A stretch of 64,000 bases of DNA from RUG563 sp045590215 (GCA_045590215.1 JAZNQO010000044.1:1-64000), one strand, 5' to 3'. Positions 40,172-49,722 are shown, counted from the stretch's first letter. The notes: generated from the letters alone by a model not told the origin. Numbers and translations: made by a program.

Positions 40172-41386
40172 ATGCCAGTAAAATCCAGCAAAGCCACTGC
40201 TGTTGTCATTGGCGGCAGCAACGGCATAGGCTTGGCCATCATCAAACAGCTGATTCAAAACGGCTGTTTTGTTTATGATTTGGACATTTGTCCGCCGGAC
40301 AAAAAAGCCCTTGGCGAAAAGGAAGGCTTTGCCTATTGCCCCTTTCATATGCTGCATATGGACGAAACGCTGCTTGACCGCCTGAAAAATGAAGAAAGCC
40401 TGCAAACGTTGATGATCACTGCCGGGCTTGGATGGGTTTCGGATTTTGAAGGGCTGAAGCCTTGGGAAATTGACCGCATCATGACCACAAACGCCACCGC
40501 CGTTTTGAAAATATTGCGCATTTTTTATGATAAAATCAAACAGCCATCACCCTTTTATTGCGGCGTGATGGCATCCATTGCAGGCCTTGTGACATCGCCT
40601 GCATTTTCTGTTTATGCCGCTTCCAAGGCGGCTCTTTGCCGGTTTGTTGAAAGCGTGAATATTGAGCTGGAAATCAGCGGCACGAAAAACCGCATCCTGA
40701 ACGTTTCCCCCGGCTTTCTTCCCGGAACCCGTTTCTATGGCGGCAAGAATGATATGGCAAAGTTAGAAGACGTTGCCAAGCAAATCCTTCACCGCCTTTT
40801 CGCATCGGAAACGCTGTATATCCCGGACGATAACGATACATACAAGAAAGTGCTTGACCGTTATCGGGAAAACCCCCATCAATTCGGGCTGGAAAGCTAT
40901 CAGTATAAGAAAGCATCCAGCCGCATGCAGGAAAAGCGTAAACCCATCATCGGCTATCTCTCCGGCACTTTTGATTTATTCCATGTGGGGCATGTGCGGC
41001 TATTGGAACGAGCCAAAGCCCATTGCGATTATCTGATTGCCGGGGTGCATAAGGATGCGTCCCATAAAAATGCGGAAACCTTCATCCCATTAAGCGAGCG
41101 TATGGAAATTTTGAACGCCTGCAAGTTTGTGGACAGGGTGGTGGTAGCCTGCCCGGAGGACAGCGAGGCGTGGCATCATTGGCATTTTGACCGTCTGTTC
41201 GTGGGCAGCGATTATCTAGGCAGTACCCGCTTTTTGCGCTATGAGGCCTTTTTTGCCGATAAGGATGTGGAAATCTTTTATTTCCCGTACACAAAAGAAA
41301 CCAACAGCCGCCAAATCAGAAAAACCATTCTGGAAAAAACAAAGGATATTCTGCCAGAAGCCGTCCTTGAAAGGATGAATACATGA
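40172..41386 (+). CDS. Fusion enzyme: SDR reductase plus TagD-type cytidylyltransferase
   Basis: 404 residues with two enzymes in one chain. Residues about 8-240 are a short-chain reductase: GGSNGIG loop, ITAG, and the triad S135, Y148, K152 (SVYAASKAA). Residues about 258-395 are a nucleotidyltransferase of the glycerol-3-phosphate cytidylyltransferase type: GTFDLFHVGH (H-x-G-H), LSERMEIL and a degenerate last motif, TNSRQIRKT, at the place of RTxGISTT. The likely product is a CDP-linked polyol: the SDR half would make or modify the polyol phosphate and the other half would activate it. Known bifunctional CDP-ribitol enzymes use an IspD-type transferase, so this pairing is different. It is first in the operon, and ATG 40172 follows GAGGATATC. 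Confidence 0.85.
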   Translation: MPVKSSKATAVVIGGSNGIGLAIIKQLIQNGCFVYDLDICPPDKKALGEKEGFAYCPFHMLHMDETLLDRLKNEESLQTLMITAGLGWVSDFEGLKPWEIDRIMTTNATAVLKILRIFYDKIKQPSPFYCGVMASIAGLVTSPAFSVYAASKAALCRFVESVNIELEISGTKNRILNVSPGFLPGTRFYGGKNDMAKLEDVAKQILHRLFASETLYIPDDNDTYKKVLDRYRENPHQFGLESYQYKKASSRMQEKRKPIIGYLSGTFDLFHVGHVRLLERAKAHCDYLIAGVHKDASHKNAETFIPLSERMEILNACKFVDRVVVACPEDSEAWHHWHFDRLFVGSDYLGSTRFLRYEAFFADKDVEIFYFPYTKETNSRQIRKTILEKTKDILPEAVLERMNT

Positions 41387-42549
41387 AACAGCGACTTTCT
41401 TTTTTGCTCAAGCATAATGCCTGTTTGCAAAGGCTGTATCGCCTTGTGATGGGTTTTCTTTTTCGGTGCATAGGACGGATGATGAAGCGACAGGAAAACT
41501 GGATTCTTTTCTCATCCTATATGGGCACCGGCTTTAACGACAGCCCCAAGGCCATTTATGACGCCATGAAGGGTCAGGAAAAATATCAATCTTTGCGCTG
41601 CATATGGGCTTTTGAAAATCCGGAGCAATATCCCGACCTGGACACCGTGCGCATGGATTCCTTCCGTTATTTCATCATCGCTATGAAAGCAAAATACTGG
41701 ATTACAAACACCAATATCGAGCGTGGCTTATCCTTCAAGCAAAAGGACCAGCTGTATTTGAACACATGGCATGGCGTAGCCCTGAAGCACATCGGTAACG
41801 ACTGCCCCGGCCGGAAGGATTATCATTTTGACACGGTGAATTATCTTTGCGTATCGGGAAAGTACGACGAATGGGTGTTTCAAAGGGCGTTTCGTGCAAG
41901 GGAAGAAAGCTTCCTGCGCTGCGGCATGCCAAGAAATGATGCCCTTTGGGCAGCCGATGAAAAGGCAAAAGCTGCTACACGGGAAAGGCTGAATATCCCA
42001 AAAGATAAAAAAGTGATTCTTTATGCCCCTACATGGCGGGACAGCGAAGACGGCGGCAAAAGTTATCGGCTGCCCCTGCCCATGGATTTTCAGAAATGGA
42101 AAAGTACCCTTGGCAAAGATTATCTCCTGCTCTTCCGTGCCCATCACTTGACGCAAAATCTGCCCTGCCTCCCCTTTGATGATTTTCTTTGGGATGTGTC
42201 TGCCCATGCTGATATCAATGAACTGATGATCGCTTCCGATTTATTGATGACCGATTATTCCGCCATCGCCTTTGACTATGCCATCTTGGGCAAGCCCATC
42301 CTTTGCTTCGCCCATGACTATGAGGATTATCTCGCCAAGCGGGGCACCTATTTTTCCATCGACGAGGTTTATCCCGGCAAAATGTGCAAAACAGAGGATG
42401 AAGTGCTGGAAAGAATATTGCATTTAGACCCGGAAAAGGAAAAAGCCGCCGTAGAAAAATTCCGGGAACGGTTCATGGAATACGGAAAAGACGCCACAGA
42501 GCAGTGTCTGGAAAGCCTTTTTTCCGAAAGAGAGGGGCTTTCATTATGA
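41383..42549 (+). CDS. CDP-glycerol glycerophosphotransferase family protein (TagB/TagF-like)
   Basis: A 388-residue peripheral membrane enzyme that transfers a polyol phosphate from its CDP carrier to a glycan or lipid acceptor. Family marks are YWITNTNIERG, LNTWHGVALKHIGND (active-site His), RCGMPRNDAL, VILYAPTWRDSED, LLFRAHHL and MTDYSAIAFDYAILGKPILCF. The N-terminal 35 residues are basic and hydrophobic and should bind the membrane. It overlaps the fusion enzyme by 4 bases, so donor synthesis and transfer are coupled. Confidence 0.92.
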   Translation: MKQRLSFLLKHNACLQRLYRLVMGFLFRCIGRMMKRQENWILFSSYMGTGFNDSPKAIYDAMKGQEKYQSLRCIWAFENPEQYPDLDTVRMDSFRYFIIAMKAKYWITNTNIERGLSFKQKDQLYLNTWHGVALKHIGNDCPGRKDYHFDTVNYLCVSGKYDEWVFQRAFRAREESFLRCGMPRNDALWAADEKAKAATRERLNIPKDKKVILYAPTWRDSEDGGKSYRLPLPMDFQKWKSTLGKDYLLLFRAHHLTQNLPCLPFDDFLWDVSAHADINELMIASDLLMTDYSAIAFDYAILGKPILCFAHDYEDYLAKRGTYFSIDEVYPGKMCKTEDEVLERILHLDPEKEKAAVEKFRERFMEYGKDATEQCLESLFSEREGLSL

Positions 42550-43724
42550 ACATTCTTTTCTGGATGAGCAGCGGCTTTGACCGTTTTTCCCCATCCCGAC
42601 ACCTGATGACCACCGTTGCGGAAGCGTTGTGCCAAAGGGAGCATCATGTGCACATCCTGCAAAAAGATACAGGCGGCTCTTTACCCTCCCTGCCCGTGCC
42701 GCTGAATAAACTCAACGTTTCTTCCACCTGCATCAAAATGCCTCTGCCCCGAAAGGAGAACCTGGCCAAGCGTTTTTTGACGGATATTCAGTACATCCTT
42801 CGCTGTAAAAAATGGTTGAAAAGGCAAAAAGCATTTGACCGGGTGTTTCTCCAATCCTCCAACGTGATCGGGATACAGATGTATCTTTTGAAAAAATGGA
42901 ACCCATCCCTTCCCGTCACCTGTAATGTGCAGGATATTTTTCCGCAAAACGCTCTGTATATCGGGGCGATTCGCCAAGGCATTTTCTATAAAACCCTGTC
43001 GGCCATGCAATCATACGCCTATCACCATGCCGCCCATATCATCACCATCTCGGAGGATATGCAGGAGGAATTGGTTTCCCTCGGCGTGGAAAAGGAAAAG
43101 ATTCAGGTCGTCTATAACTGGAGCTATCAGGACGCTCCCTACGATACCAAAACACTGAACTACACAAATGTCGCATCCTATTTCGAGAAGGATACGTTTC
43201 AAGTGGTGTATGCCGGGAATATCGGCCGGATGCAGGCGGTGGACGTGGTTTTGCAGGCAGCCGCCCATTTGCAAGGCCATTCAGATATTGCTTTCCACAT
43301 TTTCGGAAACGGTGTGCATTTGGAAAAGCTGATGGAGCTCGCTCAAAAAATGCAGCTTTCATCAGTGCAGTTTCATCCGCTGCCGGAGGAAAGCGACGCT
43401 CCCTCTCTCTACAGCGCAGCCGATGTGAACATCATCCCCTTGGCCAAGCACATTTACCGCACCGCCCTGCCCAGCAAAACGGCCACCTGCCTCGCCTGCG
43501 GAAAGCCCGTTCTTTTCTGCCTGGGGGAAGAAAGCCGGTTTGCAAAGCGCATATGCTCGCAAGGAAACGGCTGGCTGCTTCCTGCGGAAGACGGGAAGAA
43601 GCTGGCCGAGGCCATTCTCCATATCAAGTGCGGCGCATGGCAAAAAGAAAATGCGCTGCCCTACACTTCCCTCTTTTCCCAAACAGAAAACAGCCGCCAA
43701 TACGCCCGAATCATCGAATCCTGA
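42546..43724 (+). CDS. Glycosyltransferase, GT4-like
   Basis: A 392-residue GT-B fold protein. The N-terminal half has NILFWMSSGFDRFSPSRHLMTTVAEAL and CNVQDIFPQNAL; the C-terminal half has VVYAGNIGRMQAVDVVLQAA, FHIFGNG and SLYSAADVNIIPL with the usual Glu-x7-Glu region changed to a PSKTATCLACGKPVLF ending. It resembles WbuB/WcaI-type transferases of sugar polymers. The donor and linkage are unknown. ATG 42546 overlaps the preceding stop (ATGA). It is the first of four transferases in the operon. Confidence 0.85.
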   Translation: MNILFWMSSGFDRFSPSRHLMTTVAEALCQREHHVHILQKDTGGSLPSLPVPLNKLNVSSTCIKMPLPRKENLAKRFLTDIQYILRCKKWLKRQKAFDRVFLQSSNVIGIQMYLLKKWNPSLPVTCNVQDIFPQNALYIGAIRQGIFYKTLSAMQSYAYHHAAHIITISEDMQEELVSLGVEKEKIQVVYNWSYQDAPYDTKTLNYTNVASYFEKDTFQVVYAGNIGRMQAVDVVLQAAAHLQGHSDIAFHIFGNGVHLEKLMELAQKMQLSSVQFHPLPEESDAPSLYSAADVNIIPLAKHIYRTALPSKTATCLACGKPVLFCLGEESRFAKRICSQGNGWLLPAEDGKKLAEAILHIKCGAWQKENALPYTSLFSQTENSRQYARIIES

Positions 43725-43736
43725 ACGGAGGCAACA

Positions 43737-44834
43737 ATGCTTATCGGAATCATCGCCGCCAGCAATCTGCGAAAATCCCCCTATGTGCGCTTTTACACGT
43801 CCATTTTAGAAGAAGCGTCCATGCCCTATGAAATCATCCTGCCCAACCGGCTTGCCATCGAAGAAAGCTATTCCGGCTGCGTGCATGTGCTGCCATGGAA
43901 TAAGCAGCTGCCTGCTGCCTTAAATTATTTTTTGTATACTAAAAAAGCAAAGCGTATCATCAGGCAAAAGCACTATGATGCGCTGATCATCATGACCAGC
44001 ATGAACGCCGTTTGCCTGCATCGATTTTTGAAAAAGCAGTATGCGAAGCGGTACATTCTGGATATCCGGGATTATGCCCATGAAAACATCCCTCTGTATT
44101 TCCGTTTGGAAGAGATGGCGGTGAAAAATGCCTTGATGAACGTGGTTTCCTCCCGGCAGTTTATCCCCCTTTTGCCCAAGGGCGAATATGCCGTTTGCCA
44201 TAACTATTATCCCCCGGAGAATGAAATGCCAAAGCCCGAAAGCTCGTTAAGCGATGTGATTCGTATCGGCTATCTGGGCTCCCTTTCCCATGTGGAGCAG
44301 TGCATAAAGCTGATGCAGCTGGTCAGCCGGGACAAGCGGTTTTCTCTTGATTTTTACGGCCATTCCGACGCGGAGGATATACTCAAGCAGGAAGCAAAAA
44401 AGCTGACCTGCGAAAACATTCGCTTTCACGGGGCGTATACGCCCAAGGAAAAGGACGGGATTTTGCAAAACGTTGATATTCTCTTTAATTTGTATGGAAA
44501 CGACACAAAAAATGCCGTTCATTCCCTGTCCAATAAGCTTTATGATGCATTGACCCTTGTAAAGCCCTTGCTTGCAAGCCCTGATACCTACACCGCCCGG
44601 ATGGCCGGTCCCCTTGCCTATACGCTGGATTTGGAGACGGCCGCTTCGCTGGACGGGCTGTGCGACTGGTATAACAGCCGGGATAAAGCGGCACAGAAGG
44701 CTTATGCCGCCCAAATGATAGCGCAAATCGCCCGTGAAAACCGGGAGACACAGACGGCCATCCTGCACGCACTTTTGCCTCTGCATGAAAATAGTGTAGA
44801 GATTTTCACCAAAGAAGGAAACGCAAACGTATGA
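43737..44834 (+). CDS. Glycosyltransferase, divergent GT-B type
   Basis: A 365-residue protein of GT-B appearance. It starts MLIGIIAASNLRKSPYVRFY, with a Rossmann-like N-terminal half (YILDIRDYAHE, MNVVSSRQFIPLLP) and a donor-binding half (IRIGYLGSLSHVEQCIKLMQ, LDFYGHS, IRFHGAYTPKEKDGIL, LFNLYG, LSNKLYDALTLVKPLLAS). The E-x7-E motif is not clean. GGAGG lies 7 bases before ATG 43737. It overlaps the next gene by 4 bases. Confidence 0.75.
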   Translation: MLIGIIAASNLRKSPYVRFYTSILEEASMPYEIILPNRLAIEESYSGCVHVLPWNKQLPAALNYFLYTKKAKRIIRQKHYDALIIMTSMNAVCLHRFLKKQYAKRYILDIRDYAHENIPLYFRLEEMAVKNALMNVVSSRQFIPLLPKGEYAVCHNYYPPENEMPKPESSLSDVIRIGYLGSLSHVEQCIKLMQLVSRDKRFSLDFYGHSDAEDILKQEAKKLTCENIRFHGAYTPKEKDGILQNVDILFNLYGNDTKNAVHSLSNKLYDALTLVKPLLASPDTYTARMAGPLAYTLDLETAASLDGLCDWYNSRDKAAQKAYAAQMIAQIARENRETQTAILHALLPLHENSVEIFTKEGNANV

Positions 44835-46003
44835 TTATCAGCTATGTCTCTTCCGTCATGGATGCCGAAGATTTTGCCGCCCTTTTCCAGGATAAACAAA
44901 CGATGCCCTTTCAGCAGGGGCAGAAATACCACCGGCTGATGATGGAGGGCTTGGCGACAAACGGTGCTATCGTCCATGCTTGCTCCGCTCGTCCGGTAAC
45001 AAAGGGCAATTGCAAAAGAAAATTTTTGCCCCGTCAAACCCGGCAGGTTCATCCGGGGCTTACTTACCGTTACGCATCCGTTTTGAACCTCCCCGTTTTG
45101 AAAAACTTCTGGCAAATGGCAGCAGCTTACCATGCCATCTGCCGTGAAAAGCGGCAAGGCACAAACGCCGTTTTGTGCGATGTGCTCAACGCTTCCGCTG
45201 CCTTCGGGGCGGCATTAGCGGCGAAGAGGAAAAAGCTTCCTTGCCTTGGCATCGTGACGGATTTGCCGGAGCTTTTAGTGACCGGGGTGCGCAAAGGGCG
45301 CACAAGGCTTGTGCACAAAACCATTGGTCTTTGCTCCGGGTATGTTTTTCTGACGGAAGCCATGAATGATAGGCTAAACAAAGCAGGCAAGCCCTACACC
45401 GTCATCGAGGGGGTTTGCGATGGCAAAATGCAGAGGATGAAAAAGCCTGCTTCCTCGGAAAACGCCCCCCTCATCTGCCTCTATGCCGGGTATCTGGACG
45501 AAAGGTACGGCGTGAAAATGATGGTGGACAGCTTCCTTCAGTGTGCCCATCCTCATGCGGAGCTGCACATTTTCGGCAGCGGCCCTTATGCGAAAACCTT
45601 GTCTGACCTTGTGAAAACCCACCCCTGCCTGCATTTTCATGGAACTAAACTGAACGAAGAAATCGTCCATGCGGAGAGAAAAGCGCACCTGCTTTTGAAC
45701 CCAAGACCCCCGGAAGAAGCCTTCACGAAGTATTCTTTTCCCTCGAAAAACATGGAGTATATGGCGTCAGGCACGCCCATGCTGGCCTATGCTCTGTCCG
45801 GCATCCCCAAAGAATATGCCCCCTATTATTTCCATGCGGAAAACACAGAAGACGGCTTCCGGAACGCCCTGCTTTCCGTCCTGCAAATGCCAGAGGAAGA
45901 AAGAAGAAACATGGGCGAAAGGGCGCGGCAATTTGTCTTAACCGAAAAAACGGCGGAAGTGCAAAGTAAAAAAATCTTTCGTTTGCTGGAAGGAACGAAA
46001 TAA
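44831..46003 (+). CDS. Glycosyltransferase, GT4-like
   Basis: A 390-residue GT-B protein. Seen are GQKYHRLMMEGLATNGAIVH and LGIVTDLPELL in the acceptor half, and CLYAGYLDERYGVKMMVDSF, LHIFGSGPY, LHFHGTKLNEEIVHAERKAH and PSKNMEYMASGTPMLAY in the donor half, the latter close to the GT4 E-x7-E loop. The sugar and linkage are not known. Its ATG overlaps the upstream stop, and the next gene follows after two bases. Confidence 0.83.
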   Translation: MIISYVSSVMDAEDFAALFQDKQTMPFQQGQKYHRLMMEGLATNGAIVHACSARPVTKGNCKRKFLPRQTRQVHPGLTYRYASVLNLPVLKNFWQMAAAYHAICREKRQGTNAVLCDVLNASAAFGAALAAKRKKLPCLGIVTDLPELLVTGVRKGRTRLVHKTIGLCSGYVFLTEAMNDRLNKAGKPYTVIEGVCDGKMQRMKKPASSENAPLICLYAGYLDERYGVKMMVDSFLQCAHPHAELHIFGSGPYAKTLSDLVKTHPCLHFHGTKLNEEIVHAERKAHLLLNPRPPEEAFTKYSFPSKNMEYMASGTPMLAYALSGIPKEYAPYYFHAENTEDGFRNALLSVLQMPEEERRNMGERARQFVLTEKTAEVQSKKIFRLLEGTK

Positions 46004-46005
46004 CC

Positions 46006-47190
46006 ATGCGCATCATCCAAATCACCGGCTTCATGGCCGGTGCACAAAAGGCCATAACAGAAGCCATCCATAGCCATCTTCTGGCAATGGGCGAGGAGAG
46101 CTATATTCTCTATGCCAAGGGGCACAGCGAACTCCCCGGCACAATCCGCTATGAATCCACGTTCAGCAGACTGTTCACCCGTTTCATGCGAAAAGCTTTC
46201 GGCAAGCATCCTGCCTTTTCCCTTTTCCAGACCCTGCGGCTGCTGCACTTCCTTCAAAAAAATCCGCCGGACGTGATACATCTGCATGTGCTGCATCACG
46301 GCTGCGTGCAGGAAAACTTACTTCTCCGATATCTGAAACGGAAACGCATCCCCATCGTTTTCACCCTGCATGATCTTTGGGCGATTACAGGGGGCTGTTA
46401 TCATTATACCGCCCTTCCTTGCACGGGCTATGAAAGCGGCTGCCGGAACTGCCCGAAAGCAAAAGCGCAATTGGACGTGGAAAGATGCCGCACAGGAAAA
46501 AGCTATGAAAGAAAAAAACAGCTGCTGCTTTCGCTGCCGAGTTTGCATCTCGTATCCATCTCCCCGTGGGTGAAGGGGGAAATGGCAAAGAGCTTTCTGA
46601 AAGGCCACCCCCTTTCCGTGATTCCAAACGGCGTTTCGCTCCCCGAAACCTTGCAAAGCCTGCCGCCGATACCGAAAAAGGACGCCCTGATCCTTGGGGT
46701 AGCCGCCCATTGGACGAAGGAAAAAGGGATTGACCTCCTGCTGGAATTGGCCGGGCTGTTAGGGGAAAAATACACCCTCTGCCTTGTGGGGCATGCAACG
46801 GCGGATGTGCAAAAAGCCGCCCCCGCCAATGTGCATTTTGCCGGCTATTGCAAGGATAAAGAGCAATTGTTTGCCTATTACCAAGCGGCAGATCTGCACA
46901 TCAGTGCTTCCAAAGAAGAAACCCTCGGCATGTCCTTTGTGGAGGCCGCCTGCGCCGGAGTAAGAAGCATCGGCTATGGCAGCACCGCCATTCCGGACAC
47001 TTTGAAACAGGTACACGGCCATGTGGTCAGCGACTATTCCGCTGCCGCCTATCGGGACGCCATTCTCGGTTTGCTTGCCCAAAAGGAAAACAGGCTTTCC
47101 CACGCCCAAATTTCGCAGGTGCAAGCAGCTTTTTCCATCACACGCATGGCGGAACGCTATCGGGCACTTTATCTATCCATAAAAAATTAA
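46006..47190 (+). CDS. Glycosyltransferase, GT4 (WcaC-like)
   Basis: A 394-residue GT4 enzyme. The acceptor half contains IHLHVLHHGCVQENLLL and TLHDLWAITGGCYHYTALPC, followed by a cysteine group (C-TGYESG-C-RN-C) typical of colanic-acid-type WcaC/WbuB relatives. The donor half contains SVIPNGVSL, GVAAHWTKEKGIDLLLELA and the E-x7-E loop in KEETLGMSFVEAACAGVR. The linkage is unknown. It starts two bases after the previous stop. Confidence 0.87.
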   Translation: MRIIQITGFMAGAQKAITEAIHSHLLAMGEESYILYAKGHSELPGTIRYESTFSRLFTRFMRKAFGKHPAFSLFQTLRLLHFLQKNPPDVIHLHVLHHGCVQENLLLRYLKRKRIPIVFTLHDLWAITGGCYHYTALPCTGYESGCRNCPKAKAQLDVERCRTGKSYERKKQLLLSLPSLHLVSISPWVKGEMAKSFLKGHPLSVIPNGVSLPETLQSLPPIPKKDALILGVAAHWTKEKGIDLLLELAGLLGEKYTLCLVGHATADVQKAAPANVHFAGYCKDKEQLFAYYQAADLHISASKEETLGMSFVEAACAGVRSIGYGSTAIPDTLKQVHGHVVSDYSAAAYRDAILGLLAQKENRLSHAQISQVQAAFSITRMAERYRALYLSIKN

Positions 47191-47202
47191 GGGAGGAGCC
47201 GT

Positions 47203-48372
47203 ATGTTCATCCTGACCCTGAAACTGAATATGCTTTTCATGGTGCTGACCCTTGCGCTGCGGCCACTGCAGGCAGGGCTTTCGGTGCTTTCCGGGTACGG
47301 GCTGATGGCTACGTCCTTTCTTTTGCCCTTCTTTTCTTTGCAAAACGCCGGGGACAGGCGCATCAAAAACCACCTGATATTCCTTGTTTTCTTCTGTGTC
47401 ATCGCCCTTTTGGGGCTTTTGCTCTTCATTTTTCAGGTGAACTGGGCATGGGTGAAGGGACTGATGCTGCTCTTTTCCCTGTATTTTTCCATCGCTGCCA
47501 GCAGCCGCAACTTTTCCGAAAAGGACATCCGGCATCTGCTCTCCATGGGGAATATCATGGGGCTTATTTTCCTTCTTTACGGCTATTTGCCCTTTTCCTT
47601 CCGCTATACCGAATTCAACGCCTATAACGGTCCCCAGTTTTCCATGGGGCTTGGCAATCCAAACGGCACAGCCATCAGCGTGATGTTTTGCATCGGGCTA
47701 TTGCTGATTGGCTGCCTGCATCGGCCAAGTACTGCAAACCGCATTTTTTCCTTTGCTATGATTGCCGGGCTGGTTGGGCTCATCGTTCGGCTGCAATGCC
47801 GCAGCGTGTTTTTCTGCACCGTGCTCCTGCTGCTTTTTTACTTCCTGCGCTTCCTGCAGCCGAAAAAATATATGGTGCTTCTGACGCTCCTTGTGCCGGT
47901 TCTGTTCCTCTTTTTGCAAACAGCCATGGCACTTTTGTTCCAATATACGGATATCCTCGGCAAGCCGCTTTTGACCGGGCGGCAGGATGTGTTTTTCGCC
48001 GTCTTCCGGCAAATCAGCCGTGAGCCTCTGCATTATCTTCTGGGCTTGCCTGGCCTGCATCAATTGGAAAATCTGCATAATGCACCCCTGACCCTGCTAT
48101 GCAATTTCGGCCTTTTCGGGTTTTTGATGTACTTTTTCTTCTGGAAAGGGGAATTGGACCTCTTGACAGGCAGGGAAGATGCCACCCCCGTCCAGCGTTT
48201 TTGCATGATGCTTCTCATGATCTTTTTGATTCATTCTTCGGCAGAAGCCGGGGTAATGATAGGCACTGCCCTTTATGGCACGCCCTTCATGGTGATTGCC
48301 CGGCTGGCCAAGGATAACTTTTCGGATGCTGAACAGGAAATGCAGGAAGAGGGCGCAGATGATGGAACATAA
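47203..48372 (+). CDS. Polysaccharide polymerase-like membrane protein (Wzy type)
   Basis: A 389-residue protein with about ten hydrophobic segments and low similarity to anything specific, as is usual for Wzy. Supporting marks are the loop FSMGLGNPNGTAISVMF, the long extracytoplasmic loop holding LTGRQDVFFAVFRQI, and LHNAPLTLLCNFGLFGFLMYF, which follows the H-N...G pattern of O-antigen ligases/polymerases. It would link repeat units on the outer face of the membrane. Its position just ahead of the flippase supports the call. GGGAGGAG precedes ATG 47203. Confidence 0.75.
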   Translation: MFILTLKLNMLFMVLTLALRPLQAGLSVLSGYGLMATSFLLPFFSLQNAGDRRIKNHLIFLVFFCVIALLGLLLFIFQVNWAWVKGLMLLFSLYFSIAASSRNFSEKDIRHLLSMGNIMGLIFLLYGYLPFSFRYTEFNAYNGPQFSMGLGNPNGTAISVMFCIGLLLIGCLHRPSTANRIFSFAMIAGLVGLIVRLQCRSVFFCTVLLLLFYFLRFLQPKKYMVLLTLLVPVLFLFLQTAMALLFQYTDILGKPLLTGRQDVFFAVFRQISREPLHYLLGLPGLHQLENLHNAPLTLLCNFGLFGFLMYFFFWKGELDLLTGREDATPVQRFCMMLLMIFLIHSSAEAGVMIGTALYGTPFMVIARLAKDNFSDAEQEMQEEGADDGT

Positions 48373-49651
48373 ACGAGTACTGCATAACGCCGGATGGATC
48401 ATCGGCTGCAAAATCGCCCAATCCGTGTTGGGGCTGCTGCTCACCATGCTCACCGCCCGGTACTTGGGTCCTGCCCATTTTGGGCTGCTGCACTACGCCG
48501 CCGCCCTGGTCGCCTTTGTCGCCCCTATCAGCAAATTGGGGCTGGATGCCATATTGGTGAAAGCTTTGTTGGATGCCCCGGAAAGAGAGGGGGAAACCCT
48601 CGGCACGGCCATGGGCATGAGCCTGCTTTCCAGCCTTTTGTGCATTGCCGGGCTTCTTGGCTTTTCCGCCCTCACAAACTCCAGCGAACCGCTGGCTGCC
48701 ATTGTCTGCCTTTTATACAGCCTGATTTTGATTTTCCAGAGCATGGAGCTTTTGCAATTCTGGTTTCAAGCGCATCTGTTGTCCAAATATACCGCCATCG
48801 CTGCGCTGATTGCGTATGGGATAAAATCCGCCTATCAAGTGGTACTGCTGATGCAGGGCAGCGATATATATTTCTTTTGCCTGACCGGAGCATTGGATAT
48901 TCTCATGATAGACCTGATGCTCTTTGGAAAATATAAAAGGATTAGCGGCGGCCGCCTGACTTTCTCCCCCTCCCTTGCACGCCGCTTGTTTGCGGAAAGC
49001 AAATATCATCTGCTGTCTGCGATGATGATTGCCGTCTTCGCCAATACCGACGGTATCATGATTAAACTTTTCTTGGGCGATACCCAGACAGGCTATTATT
49101 CCGCCGCCGTTGGGTGCGCCAACATCACAAGCTTTGTTTTCTCCGCCCTTATCTATTCTGCCCAGCCCGTGCTATTGGAAAAATTCAGGCAGCAAAAGCA
49201 AGCCTTTGACGAAACTTTTCCGCTTTTATACGCCGCCGTCATTTTCCTTTCCCTGCTGCAGTGCCTTTTCATTTCCCTTTTTGCCCCTTTCCTGCTTCGG
49301 GTGCTGTATGGCGAAGCCTATCTGGCGGCGTCCAATCCCTTGCGTATGCTTGTCTGGTATACGCTGTTCAGCTATCTGGGAGCGGTGCGCAATATCTGGA
49401 TCATCGCCAACGAAAAGCACAGCCTGCTTTGGAAAATCAATCTCACAGGAGCAGTGGCAAACATTCTTTTGAACCTGATTATGATTCCAAGGTTTAGCAT
49501 TTCGGGAGCCGCCGCCGCTTCCCTGATAACGCAAGTTTTCACCAATGTTTTTCTGTGCTTTCTGCTGCCAAGCCTTCGGGAAACGCTGCCTTATCTGAAA
49601 GGCGGCTTACGCTTTTATCGCTGCTTCCAAACCATCAGGAAAAGAAAATAA
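48362..49651 (+). CDS. Polysaccharide flippase (Wzx/MATE-type)
   Basis: A 429-residue polytopic protein of the polysaccharide biosynthesis exporter family, with about twelve membrane helices. The start GWIIGCKIAQSVLGLLLTMLTARYLGP is typical of Wzx, as are ANTDGIMIKLFLGDTQTGYYSAA and NIWIIANEKHSLLWKINLTGAVANILLNL. It should flip the lipid-linked repeat unit outward. It overlaps the polymerase gene by 11 bases; ATG 48359 is an equally possible start. It is the last gene of the operon, and no clear terminator follows. Confidence 0.87.
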   Translation: MEHKRVLHNAGWIIGCKIAQSVLGLLLTMLTARYLGPAHFGLLHYAAALVAFVAPISKLGLDAILVKALLDAPEREGETLGTAMGMSLLSSLLCIAGLLGFSALTNSSEPLAAIVCLLYSLILIFQSMELLQFWFQAHLLSKYTAIAALIAYGIKSAYQVVLLMQGSDIYFFCLTGALDILMIDLMLFGKYKRISGGRLTFSPSLARRLFAESKYHLLSAMMIAVFANTDGIMIKLFLGDTQTGYYSAAVGCANITSFVFSALIYSAQPVLLEKFRQQKQAFDETFPLLYAAVIFLSLLQCLFISLFAPFLLRVLYGEAYLAASNPLRMLVWYTLFSYLGAVRNIWIIANEKHSLLWKINLTGAVANILLNLIMIPRFSISGAAAASLITQVFTNVFLCFLLPSLRETLPYLKGGLRFYRCFQTIRKRK

Positions 49652-49722
49652 GCTCCCTTCGGATGAAAAAGGAACTTTATAACGTTTACATTTGTGTGCT
49701 GTACTTTGCAGGGCAAATGTGC

